Shown here piece after piece: positions 23,820-34,134 of a stretch of 64,000 nucleotides of DNA. The stretch comes from Mya arenaria (taxonomy: Eukaryota > Mollusca > Bivalvia > Myida > Myidae), in NCBI RefSeq assembly GCF_026914265.1, contig NC_069138.1, positions 34,278,598 through 34,342,597 on the forward strand, in the 5' to 3' direction. The notes beneath the pieces were generated by a model. That model saw only the letters and a program-made list of their open reading frames with translations, made no database searches and had not been told where the DNA came from. The translations under genes and the position numbers were made by a program. How positions within the stretch are numbered: position 1 is the stretch's first letter; the number at the start of each line of letters is the position of its first letter.

Positions 23820-26800
23820 ATGGCTTTCGCAATTGGGAAAATTGACGTTTTCGATGGTAACGAATCATGGACTTGTTACAAAGAGAGACTTGAACAATAT
23901 TTCATAGCTAATGAGGTTTCTAATGAGAAAAAAGTACCTGCGTTGTTGTCACTGGTAGGTGCCAGTACATATAAAATTTTACGAGATCTTGCAGCACCTA
24001 CACTGCCGAAAGAGAAAACATTTGACGAACTGTGTACTTTATTGTCTGATCATTTTAATCCAAAACCTTTAACTATTGCGGAAAGATTTCGGTTCTATAA
24101 ACGAGACCAGAGGCCAGATGAATCTGTCAAAGACTTTAACATAAGTTTGAGAAAATTAGCAGAACATTGTAGTTTTGGTGAAAATTTGAATGATAGTCTA
24201 AGAGATAGGTTTGTGTGTGGATTGAAAACGGAAACTATCCAAAGGAAATTATTAACAGAAAAGGATCTTACCTATGAAAATGCAGTGAAAATCGCTATAG
24301 CTATGGAATCGGCAAATAAAGATGTGCAGGAATTGCATCGTAAGACAGAAACTGTTCATAAAGTTGTACATAGGCAGAAAGCGAAGAAAACTCAGAAAGT
24401 TCCCAATAGGCAGACAAAATGTTGTCATTGTTACAGATCTAATCACAACGCAAAAGACTGTAGATTTAAAAATGCTACATGCTTTCAGTGTAAAGGCAAG
24501 GGACATATAGTACCTGCTTGTCCCCAAAAGCAAAAGAAAGACTTCAAAGTCCACAATGTTGATGAAGAATCATCAGATGAAATTGAAGATTGTCTGTATA
24601 GTATGGAGGTGGACGCAAAGCGGCGTGCAAGGTCTGGGCCGATTTGGGTAAACCCTGCAATAAATGGCAAAGTGGTGAAGATGGAACTAGATACAGGGTC
24701 GGGTGTTTCAGTGATATCAAAGAGGGACTTTCAGAAATTGTTCCCAAATAAGAGACTGTTACCGACCAAGTTGGTACTGAAAACATACAGTGGTGAGCAA
24801 ATCAATCCTTGCGGAATTATGAAATGTAAAGTGACATTAAACGAACAAGCAGAAGTTTTAGATCTGTATGTGGTGGAAAATGAAAATAGACCATTATTTG
24901 GAAGAGAATGGTTGAAAGTACTGAAACTAGATTGGTCTTCAATTAAAACTTTGCAAGTAGATAATGCAGAAGTAAAAGTCAAGGCATTAAAAGCAAAATA
25001 CAAATCAGTCTTTAGCAAAGATTTAGACACGGTGAAAGGAGTCAAAGCACATTTGAAAGTGAAAGAAAACACAACACCAAAGTTTGTGAAAGCTAGAACT
25101 GTTCCATTTGCGATGAAGCCCAAGATTGAAAAGGAACTAGAGAAATTAGTAGATGATGGGGTATTGGAGAAAGTAACTCACAGCCAGTGGGCTACACCAA
25201 TAGTTCCAGTGCCAAAGCCAAAAGATGATAGTATAAGAATTTGTGGTGACTTTAAAGTTACTGTCAATCCAGTATTGGACATTGATCATTATCCATTACC
25301 GCGGATTGAAGAGATCTTCGCATCTTTGGGGAAGGGCAAGAAATTTACGAAGATTGATTTGAAAAATGCATATCTTCAGATAGAAGTAGATGATGACAGT
25401 AAAGAAATGTTAACAATCAGTACGCACAAAGGACTTTTCAGGTACAACCGTCTTGTCTTCGGAATCGCATCAGCGCCTGCGATTTTCCAGAGAAATATTG
25501 AACAGATCATGGCGGATATTCCTGGGGTTCAAATAATCCTGGATGATATGATCATAACTGGAGAAACAAGTGAATTACACTTACAAACACTAGGGAGAGT
25601 GCTTCAGAGACTTGAAGAGTACAACCTTAGGGTAAATGAGGGAAAATGCGAATTCTTCAAGGACAAAGTTCAATTTTGCGGCCATGAGATTGATTCTCAT
25701 GGTCTGCATAAGACTGGTGAAAAGATGCGTGCAATTGTTGATGCACCAGAGATCACGAATGTGAAACAGTTGAGGGCATTTCTTGGCATAGTGCAATATT
25801 ACGCCAGGTTCCTACATAATCTGGCGACAATTCTTCACCCACTTCACCAGTTGCTGAAGAAGGACGTGAAATGGAAATGGACGCCTAAATGTGAAGATGC
25901 TGTCAAAACTGTTAAAACCATGATAACATCGGACCTGGTACTGATGAATTTTGACCCCACAATACCAGTTATTCTAGCATGTGATGCCAGTGCATATGGA
26001 CTTGGAGCAGTGCTAAGTCACAAACTTCCGGATGGTACAGAGAGACCAATTGCTTTCGCATCCAGAACTTTAAATTCGGCTGAACAGAACTACAGTCAGA
26101 TTGACAAAGAAGCTACAGCGTTGGTTTGGGGAGTGAAAAAGTTCCACACGTACTTGTATGGAAACAAGTTCACCCTGGTTACAGATCACAAGCCTCTTTT
26201 AGCAATATTCAGTCCCAGGAAAGGACTCAGTTCAACAACCGGGGCCAGGCTCCAACGATACGCACTGTTTCTCTCAGGATATATCTACGATATCCAGTAC
26301 AAAAGCACAACATCTCACGGTAATTGTGACAGCTTATCGCGTCTACCATTGAAGGAGACTGAAATAAACAAGCTTGATGCAACAGAAGAGTTCTTGAACT
26401 CACTCATTGATAAGTTACCTGTGACCTGTTCTCAGATAGCTAGTGCTACAAGAAAAGACCCTGTTTTGTCCAAAGTGTATGAAATTGTATCTACAGGAAG
26501 CATTGGGGTCGATACTTCAGACTTGGAATTGAAACCATATTTGAACAGGCGAACAGAGTTATCTCTCCATCAGGGTTGTGTTATGTGGGGAAATCGTGAG
26601 ATAATTCTGAGTTCCTTGAGAAATCAAGTAATGGAAGAGCTTCATTCGGGTCATGTTGGTATTGTGAAAATGAAGTCACTTGCCAGAAGTTATGCCTGGT
26701 GGCCAAATCTCGATTCAGAGTTGGAAGAACTAACAAAACACTGCTCTGGATGTATGGCTAATAGGCCAAGTCCTAAAGAATCACCAATTCACCCTTGGGA

Positions 26801-27752
26801 ATTTCCAAAGAAACCATGGAGTAGGGTGCACATAGACTTTGCAGGTCCATTCATGGGATATATGTACTTAGTTCTTGTTGATGCATATTCCAAGTGGCCA
26901 ATTGTTAAAATAATGAAAAAGACCACAGCTGGCCATACCATTGATGTGCTGAGAGCTATATTTGCGGACTATGGTGTGTGTGATGAACTAGTGAGCGACA
27001 ATGGCCCGCAATTTGTAAGCGAAGAGTTTCGCCATTTCTTGCGAATGAATGGTGTTAAACAAACATTTAGTGCGCCATATCATCCTCGTACAAACGGGCT
27101 AGCTGAGAAGTTTGTTCAAACTTTGAAACAGGCTTTAAAAGCTGCGAAGCATGACCAAGGTACAATAGCAATAAAGGTTTCGAAGTTTTTGCTACAATAC
27201 AGAAATGCGGAACATGCAACTACGAAAGAGTCGCCTGCAAAACTGTTCTTGGGTCGTTCGCTTGTTACAAGACTTGACAAAATCAAGCCAAACCTACAGA
27301 AGCGCGTTGAAAGTGAACAGGCTAAAATGGTTCGTTCGGTTAATGACAGACAATTTGACATTGGTCAAAGTGTGGCTGTACGGGATTATCGAGCGGGAAG
27401 AGACAAATGGGTTTCTGGTAAAATCGATAGCAAAACTGGTCCTGTTTCGTATATAGTGGAAATTGTTCCTGGTGTTACTTGGCGTAGGCATGCTGACCAA
27501 ATTCGTGCTTCATCGGAAAATGTTCCAGTCACGCGTGATGTGTTGATCCCTATTTTACCTATTACTGATACTCCGATTCAAGTACCTGCAAGTGCTAGTG
27601 CAGGAGTGGTTCCAGCAGCTTCTAGTCCCACTCTACCACAGGCACCGATGACTGCAACTACAGGGACAACCCCAGACAAGTCTCCAGATGTAGTTCCTGA
27701 GCGTCGGTATCCAGTGCGAGAAAGAAGAACACCTGTTAGACTTGATTTATAA
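23820..27752 (+). CDS. Gag-Pol polyprotein of the Ty3/gypsy element
   Basis: A single 1310-residue frame with the domain order gag-like region, two CCHC zinc knuckles (about residues 200-237), aspartic protease (DTGSG near 290), reverse transcriptase (LDDM near 575), RNase H, zinc-binding HHCC and DDE integrase (HIDFAG near 1003, VSDNGPQF, NGLAEK) and a C-terminal tail. Protease-RT-RNase H-integrase order is that of Ty3/gypsy. Gag and Pol share one frame, as in several invertebrate lineages; a Mag or K02A2.6-like affinity is a guess from the tail (RRYPVRERR) and short LTRs. No envelope gene is present. Copy described as a recent insertion; it looks whole. Confidence 0.93.
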   Translation: MAFAIGKIDVFDGNESWTCYKERLEQYFIANEVSNEKKVPALLSLVGASTYKILRDLAAPTLPKEKTFDELCTLLSDHFNPKPLTIAERFRFYKRDQRPDESVKDFNISLRKLAEHCSFGENLNDSLRDRFVCGLKTETIQRKLLTEKDLTYENAVKIAIAMESANKDVQELHRKTETVHKVVHRQKAKKTQKVPNRQTKCCHCYRSNHNAKDCRFKNATCFQCKGKGHIVPACPQKQKKDFKVHNVDEESSDEIEDCLYSMEVDAKRRARSGPIWVNPAINGKVVKMELDTGSGVSVISKRDFQKLFPNKRLLPTKLVLKTYSGEQINPCGIMKCKVTLNEQAEVLDLYVVENENRPLFGREWLKVLKLDWSSIKTLQVDNAEVKVKALKAKYKSVFSKDLDTVKGVKAHLKVKENTTPKFVKARTVPFAMKPKIEKELEKLVDDGVLEKVTHSQWATPIVPVPKPKDDSIRICGDFKVTVNPVLDIDHYPLPRIEEIFASLGKGKKFTKIDLKNAYLQIEVDDDSKEMLTISTHKGLFRYNRLVFGIASAPAIFQRNIEQIMADIPGVQIILDDMIITGETSELHLQTLGRVLQRLEEYNLRVNEGKCEFFKDKVQFCGHEIDSHGLHKTGEKMRAIVDAPEITNVKQLRAFLGIVQYYARFLHNLATILHPLHQLLKKDVKWKWTPKCEDAVKTVKTMITSDLVLMNFDPTIPVILACDASAYGLGAVLSHKLPDGTERPIAFASRTLNSAEQNYSQIDKEATALVWGVKKFHTYLYGNKFTLVTDHKPLLAIFSPRKGLSSTTGARLQRYALFLSGYIYDIQYKSTTSHGNCDSLSRLPLKETEINKLDATEEFLNSLIDKLPVTCSQIASATRKDPVLSKVYEIVSTGSIGVDTSDLELKPYLNRRTELSLHQGCVMWGNREIILSSLRNQVMEELHSGHVGIVKMKSLARSYAWWPNLDSELEELTKHCSGCMANRPSPKESPIHPWEFPKKPWSRVHIDFAGPFMGYMYLVLVDAYSKWPIVKIMKKTTAGHTIDVLRAIFADYGVCDELVSDNGPQFVSEEFRHFLRMNGVKQTFSAPYHPRTNGLAEKFVQTLKQALKAAKHDQGTIAIKVSKFLLQYRNAEHATTKESPAKLFLGRSLVTRLDKIKPNLQKRVESEQAKMVRSVNDRQFDIGQSVAVRDYRAGRDKWVSGKIDSKTGPVSYIVEIVPGVTWRRHADQIRASSENVPVTRDVLIPILPITDTPIQVPASASAGVVPAASSPTLPQAPMTATTGTTPDKSPDVVPERRYPVRERRTPVRLDL

Positions 27753-28195
27753 TTTGATCACTAGTGCTTAATAGGGCATAATAATCCCTTGGTGATCATT
27801 ATTGAATGAATAATCAATCATTATTGCTGTAATGATGTATGTTTAAACATTTCTAACATACCTGTTTCTTTATTGTTTAGAATAATGAAAACTGTTTGTT
27901 TAGTTGAAATTACTGTATATTTTGATGTAAATTGCAAACATAATAATACTTCATTTATACTAGTTAAGGATGTGCATATGTGTTACATGAAACAGTTGGT
28001 TAAATATAGTATTATTACTAGCTTTAAACATTGAACATTATCATACCTTTTCAAGGACATTTTGCAGTGAATTACCATCAGTTCTGTAAATAACTTGAAA
28101 GCACATTTTGTAAATGTATGTTTATTATGTCCATGCTATGTTCTTTTAGATATGTTTAAGTTCTTCTGTTCAAACTTTTTAAGTTGGGAGGTATG

Positions 28196-28327
28196 TGTTA
28201 TGTATGCTGACAAGCCTTTAAAAAATCTAACTTAAGAGTGGAATGTAACCTACGGTGTCGAAGTAAATTGTAACCTCGCAATGGCGTTGCTTATCATTCT
28301 AATGTAATTGAATATGAGTACATAGCA
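28196..28327 (+). repeat. 3' LTR
   Basis: 132 bp, directly repeats the 5' LTR with about three differences, and is followed by the CGATG target duplicate that resumes exon 5 of gene B. Confidence 0.95.
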
Positions 28328-29093
28328 CGATGCACTTTTTGTCTTGCGGCCCAACCTTGCAGACAAAACCCACTGCATGGTTTTCGTGCTGGACGCTTCG
28401 TCCCTTGACGGTCTGACCGCTGAAATACTGCAAAAGTTTCGTGTCCTGAAAATGTTCTGTATCAGGAAAGGTAACTAGACTTATAGCGTTTTGATGAATA
28501 CAATGTGTATGAAATAAAGGGACAATGTCAGGGACACTTCACCCTGCATACTTATGTGTCCTTTTGTAGATTTAAGAAATGTTTCGATTGATTGGAAATT
28601 AAATTTGATTTTTATTAATAATTAAGTCCATATTATGCAAACGTTTAAAAAATAATGGCACCCTTCCCGTGGTTACAATTAATTATATACTAATTCATTT
28701 GGGAATTGAAGCAACATATGTCTGACATGCTGTCAAATTTTAGGCGTATCCCAAGCAGTTCTCCTGACTCACGTTGAACTGATAGACCCGGATGTTGGCA
28801 AGGATTTGGAAACCGTCTTCAAGAGCGCCCATGTTGCAGAGAGTGTCAAGAAAGTATCAGATCTTATTGGACTTCCGCGAAACTCCATCCATCCCGTGAA
28901 GAACTATAAATGTGAAGTCGCCTCCGATGAAAAGATCAACTGTCTGGCTCTGCTTGCTCTCCAACAAATTCTTTACGCTGCGGAGGATGGAGTAGAAAAT
29001 TTGCTGATGAAGAGAGAATCCACCAGTAACAAACCTGGCAGAGAACTAGTGGAGGTTTGCGGCTCCGGGGAAGACTGGACCGCGGCGATTTGA

Positions 29094-31037
29094 CCACGAT
29101 GACACGATTTTCAAAGTGTCGGAAGATTTATATAGACTACTCGTACAAGTGACGGATCTTTTTGTTGTCTAAGCTATTTAACTTTGTAAGGACCACTCAT
29201 CTAAGTGACTGACCTTTGTTTTGACGACTTATCCAAGTTACTAAATCATTAAGAAATGAGCACCTCGTGGGATGAATATTATCCAAGAATGATTATTATC
29301 GAAAATATAAATTTTATCTTTTGTTTTTGTTTATATACTTAAAGAAATGTTTCTATTCGTACTATAGCAGTGGTTATACATATTAACAATTATATATAGC
29401 TCGATTATTTCTTCCATATTACGTTGGAGCAAATTATTATAAAACGCACCTTTGATGAAACAATTAAATGCCTTTAAACAAATGTAAGTTTAATGTGTGA
29501 CTAACAATTGCATTTGATTGCTGTAAATATAATTATTCACAACTTGACAAGAAAACACAGAGTACCAAAGTAGAAAGACATTTTTTTGTTCAAACAAAAA
29601 GATAAATTAAACACGAGTATGAAACTGAACAACACAGGATACACGGACACACAACATTTCGGCGTTTTGAAGTACATACAACTCACAAATCATTACTAAA
29701 CGAATTGAAATGCCAACATTAGTATTATATATATATACAGTTCCAGCATATATTGTGTTATTAGTAGTTATAGTTTCCCATAGCGTGTTACAAAATATTT
29801 TGCTGTCTTAGCAAAACCATTTTAATTTCTTTCGTTAACTAACGCCTATTAAATTAAGTGATTCGGTCTCCTTTGGAATTGTTTAAATAATATTTCAAAT
29901 GAATAAAGGCAATATATCATTGACGTATGTAACCATTATCAATAAAAAACAATTGCTTCTAGTAAAGTTTCGTTTAAAGGGAACAGATTGTTAAGTTTGA
30001 TTTTTTTTAAAGTTTTCACCGAGAGTTTTTATGACTTTTAAGAAACAAATTGATAAAATTTGCTATAGAGTAAAACTTGTTTTAATACCCCTTTAAATAT
30101 ATCATATCACAATAGTACCGCCATTATGGTGTTATTCAAAAATGTAATCCATACAAAAAGGATACAATTGTTGTATTGATAATTTTAACATGGAAATAAT
30201 CTAGATTAAATGTTAATATCTTAAATACACTAACACATATTTGCTTCCTAGTGATGGATGGCTTGCCTTAAATACAAGCACGAGTTATTCAATTAGTTCA
30301 ATCTAAAACACTTCGTGTTTAGTTTATATCAAATGTATTAAACACGTTATATAAAAAGTTAAAAGCTACAGAGCCTCGTTTTTTTTGTTTTAAAATGAAC
30401 TAGTTTAATAAATTGTAATATCGTATAATCGATATTTACTAAGTAACATCATTTAAAGTAAAATCTAAAGTTTTACTTGCAAACACATGTACAGTAACTG
30501 ACCATTAATGCCGTGATGTTCGGAATAGAGGGTAAACTTTACACTACTCAGATATATTAATTAATTCGAAAAAGTGACCGTACGATACAAGTGCATTGGT
30601 TGGATGCCCCCGATTGTCCACAGCTTCGGACCCAGTGATCGAATCATGTTATTATTCTAATTCCCTATTTTATCGTTTCATAAAAGTTCATGTCTTAACT
30701 AATCACCTTGATTTGTTTTTAGAATTGTTCATAAAAGTTTTACATTTTATACACATACAAAACCGGCTACTGGTTCTTTACCCATATAAGTTTTGCGATA
30801 ACGCCGATCTAATTCGATACAGTTTGTACGGAAGGCGTAAAACTATCTTGATGTATGGGGCACAGTTATTGCCAAAGAATTCATAATTTAAACAGATGAT
30901 CACATACAGTAAGGTATATTATTCCTAGTGAATTAAGTATTACTTATCTAATATACTCACTCGTACATATAACTGTACCTACTTTCGTTTTTGACATTTA
31001 ACCTCATGCATACTGGTTGACGATACATTTCCGAACA
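29094..31037. other. Non-coding 3' flank of gene B
   Basis: The stretch 29100-30300 is paralogous to the flank of gene C (about 52120-53650); landmarks are CTAACAATTGCATTTGA, TTATTCACAACTTGACAAG and TTATAGTTTCCCATAG. The part 30420-31020 matches the flank of gene A (18620-19210). Thus this flank joins sequence seen separately behind A and C. The transporter exon is not found here. No gene is supported. Confidence 0.65.
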
Positions 31038-31458
31038 GGGCACAAATCCCGAACACCAGCTAAAACACGCGTTTGTTTACCGTGATCGATTATTCGATGA
31101 TCTAGATCAATACAAAGGCTTGCCTTGGTTACATTTGCGAAGTTTCATCTTGTTTTGTTGAGTATTTTTCTAAAAAAATGTCATTCAATATTTATACCTT
31201 AAAGATCAAAATGTAGCACACGGGGAATGACGTCAGAGGGCGCACGCGCATCTTTAGGTTTTGCAGTTATGTTGACCTGCATTTATGATATAAATTTATA
31301 AATAGAAATCACGCTTTACATTTAAATTTCATGTTTTGAAAAAACATCGGAAACAATAAATAACTTTGCAGCTAAGTGTTTATTTAATATAGTATACTTA
31401 TTAATAATAATTGTATGACCATGTATTTTCGCTTTTCAAGTGTTCGGTATTTGTGCCC
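31038..31458. mobile_element. Possible small inverted-repeat element (MITE-like)
   Basis: Left end GGGCACAAATCCCGAACAC (31038-31056) and right end 31440-31458 are inverted repeats with one mismatch in 19. A further diverged copy of the right-end motif lies at 31633-31650. Interior is AT-rich and non-coding. A clear target duplication was not found, so the outer limits are uncertain. Confidence 0.45.
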
Positions 31459-31699
31459 TCCATAGCATAAATTTAAAGGTAATTTACTGTCTATAAAATG
31501 AACGATTTTCGACATAAAATTGGTGAGATCGTGAATCTGTACTTTGACAGATGTTGTCACATTAACCAAAGATGTTTCATATGCAATTTTAACTTGCTAA
31601 CTCTCCAAGATAATTGTGAAAAACCTCGAAAAGTGTTCGGATTTGTGACCTTAGCCAGTAGATAGTTTTAATAATAATAAGTGTTGGTCATTCATTTCA

Positions 31700-32176
31700 A
31701 AGTTAAATACATTTGATGTTTGGCTCATTTCATTTTCATGCATGTACTCTATGTTCATTTCACAGTCACATGCATGTAATATACATGTATGTTCATTTCA
31801 ACGTCAAGTACTTAATGTTTGTGCTCATTTCACAGTCACATGCATGTTGTATGGGTTCGTTTCACAGTCACATTTCACAGTCACATGCATGTTGTATGGG
31901 TTCATGTCATAGTCACATGCATGTTGTATGGGTTCATTTCACAGTCACATGCATGTTGTATGGGTTCATTTCACAGTCATATGCATGTTGTATGGATTCA
32001 TTTCACAGTCACATGCATGTTGTATTGGTTTATTTCACAGTCACATGCATGTTGTATGGATTCATTTCACAGTCACATGCATATTGTATGGGTACATGTC
32101 AATGTCACATGCATGTTGTATGGATTCATTTCACAGTCACATGCATGTTGTATGGGTACCTGTCAATGTCACATGC
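31700..32176 (+). repeat. Satellite array III, left part
   Basis: Starts with the same flank-to-satellite junction as array II, then CACAGTCACATGCATGTTGTATGGGTTCATTT units. It ends at ACATGC where the DNA transposon enters; the array resumes at 37837 with ATGCATGTTGTATGGG. The two parts are one array. Confidence 0.92.
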
Positions 32177-32367
32177 CACGCATTCTCAATAAAGAGGTGC
32201 AGCTTGAATTTCAGGCTGTCGTCGGTATTTTTTGGAATGTACACTCACTAAAGTGACAGTTTTAATAGTTGGCAAGTTACTTGGTATAACAACAAACTAA
32301 ATTAAATATAAAACACTTTTTTGATGGTTGTGTATGTTTTTCCACAGCACGGAAACCTGACCAATTA

Positions 32368-34045
32368 GAAAGGTTTGTTACTGTCGCTTTGACAAAAATC
32401 AAACTGCAAGTTTGTTAATAAACCAATAATTACAAACATCAATCAATAATAGTGATAGCTCATGACGGTCGTATATCTAGTTGGTGCTAATATAGTTTTC
32501 ATTTACATATTCCTCCTCTTGTCATTTTTCGCCATCCGTATCCTTTGTCGCCGATTTCTGTGAAAGGTTTGTTACATGCCTATTGACAATGCTATTATCC
32601 CATATTTGGAGAACATTGTCATCACAGCTTTTACTAAATACCCACCATGCAATAGTGTTAGTAATTAAAACAACCCTACCTTTCTAAAGATGTTCGTTTT
32701 CACTCACACCTATGTTGAAAAACGAAGTCCGGACAGCTACAGTTTAGCCAGAAAGGTTCGTTACTCAAAATACACCACATTCTAAAGCAATATCGACCAT
32801 ATACATGATTGTGTTACATTCATTTCCACTGTATAAGAATATTCATCCATCAAAATAAAGTTTTGGAAGCTAGTTGGTTTTAAGATTGAATGAAAACAAC
32901 CCCCAAAAAAGGTTCGTAATGAAAGGTTTGTTACTGTCGATCGATAAATAATTTGAGGTACTTGTTTACTACTGCATACACGTGCGCATGACGTCAAATC
33001 ACATTTCAATGACGATACCTAACTGATGACGCACAAACCTTTAAAAAAACATTGATTCTTAAGGTCGAAAGGACAAACATATTTATTGGAAAATCAACGG
33101 TTTGGGACATCATCATTTGGTAAGTATTTTTTCAACTATCTTGTAATATTTATCCACTTTAAAAAAAGATTTATGTAACAAGATGTTATGCTTTTCTCTA
33201 CACAAGGCATCTTTTCAAAAAAATTAAATATATCTAAACAGATTCATGTTTACACACTGTGAAAGGTTCGTAGACGAAAGTAACGAACCTTTCACGGTTA
33301 CTCATACTCATATAAATTAGTATTTAAAATGTTTTTCGAACATATAGCATGTTACAAGTTTATACAAAATACGTAATTACTTAAATGCCTATAAATGGAT
33401 ACTTTTTTTAAAAAAAGAATCACATTTCTATACATAACCTCTTTGGTTTGTGTAATGTATTACTGAAGTCGGCACCGTTTAAACACATGTCATGTTGTTT
33501 ACTTTGTATGCTTTATTATGTTCACCACTTTTCGTTTATTTATGAAAACATGTGTTACAAACTGCACAAATATGTCTCATAGTGAAAGGAATTAGCGAAA
33601 TAATGAGTAATTTGCAATTTTAAGGCATGCCTCTATACTAAAAGGTTCGTGACCATCTGGTAACGAACCTTTCAATATTTGGTCAGCACAATGTTTGGGG
33701 CTTCAAAACTAATTTTCTTCGAAATTGTATAACATGGCATGTTTTTTGATGAGATTAGTGTTAGTTTGTATCATTTGAACATATTGTATGCCTTTTTATT
33801 CTTTACAATAACAGTAAGTCTTTAAACCTGTCAAATTTGAACTAAAAATAACTGAAATATCTGTATAAAGGGTCGCATTATCTTTTTTTTCAAACCATTA
33901 TATTATAACCACACCTTAAATTATAAAATGTTTCAACGAACATGTGTCAGCATGCTCAGTATGTAACATATTTAAGGGGGCAAGCACATATATCTTTACA
34001 TAGTCAGATGATATATTTGCCCTTTGAATGGTAACGAACCTTTCA
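32368..34045. repeat. Left subterminal motif cluster of the DNA transposon
   Basis: Copies of GAAAGGTTCGTTAC or GAAAGGTTTGTTAC on the + strand at about 32368, 32562, 32751, 32906 (partial), 32921, 33261 (partial) and 33641 (partial), and on the - strand (GTAACGAACCTTTC) at 33280, 33660 and 34031. At 33261-33295 and 33641-33674 two copies face each other. Such dense subterminal repeats are typical transposase-binding sites in several DNA-transposon families. Confidence 0.85.
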
Positions 34046-34134
34046 CAAATTTGGCAAAAATACAACAAAACACTTTCAATTTACTAATTCAAATACCATT
34101 ACTAGCCCGACATTATTTTCTCTATTTCAGAAAA

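Larger units (their letters stand above)
23508..28327 (+). mobile_element. Ty3/gypsy-type LTR retrotransposon inserted in exon 5 of gene B
   Basis: A 4820-bp element bounded by 132-bp direct LTRs (23508-23639 and 28196-28327) that start TG and end CA. A 5-bp target duplication CGATG flanks it (23503-23507 and 28328-28332), and removing element plus one duplicate restores the 172-nt exon. A purine-rich tract (AAGTTGGGAGGTA) abuts the 3' LTR. One long gag-pol frame fills the inside. The LTRs differ at about three sites in 132, so the insertion is young. The element looks whole. It lies in the same orientation as gene B. Confidence 0.95.
21396..29093 (+). pseudogene. IFI44L: IFI44-like gene B, interrupted and decayed
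   Basis: All six exons can be matched to genes A and C: 21396-21910, 22021-22085, 22467-22664, 22991-23134, 23474-23507 plus 28333-28470, and 28744-29093. Exon 1 is 515 nt, not 529, which shifts the frame inside the TLDc domain. The exon 2 acceptor CAG is CAA (22018-22020). Exon 5 is split by an LTR retrotransposon at 23508-28327. In exon 6 a deletion of about 50 bp removes the original C-terminus and stop, so the frame ends in GSGEDWTAAI from former 3' UTR. The P-loop (GPVGSGKS) and DTRG are still encoded. A functional product is unlikely. Splice signals of exons 3, 4 and 6 remain good, so decay looks fairly recent. Confidence 0.9.

Noticed and set aside
34024-34134. Upstream ATG extension of the transposase
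   Set aside because: The extension runs through a subterminal motif copy and a probable splice acceptor, and the family start MVKSRAEIQ follows it.
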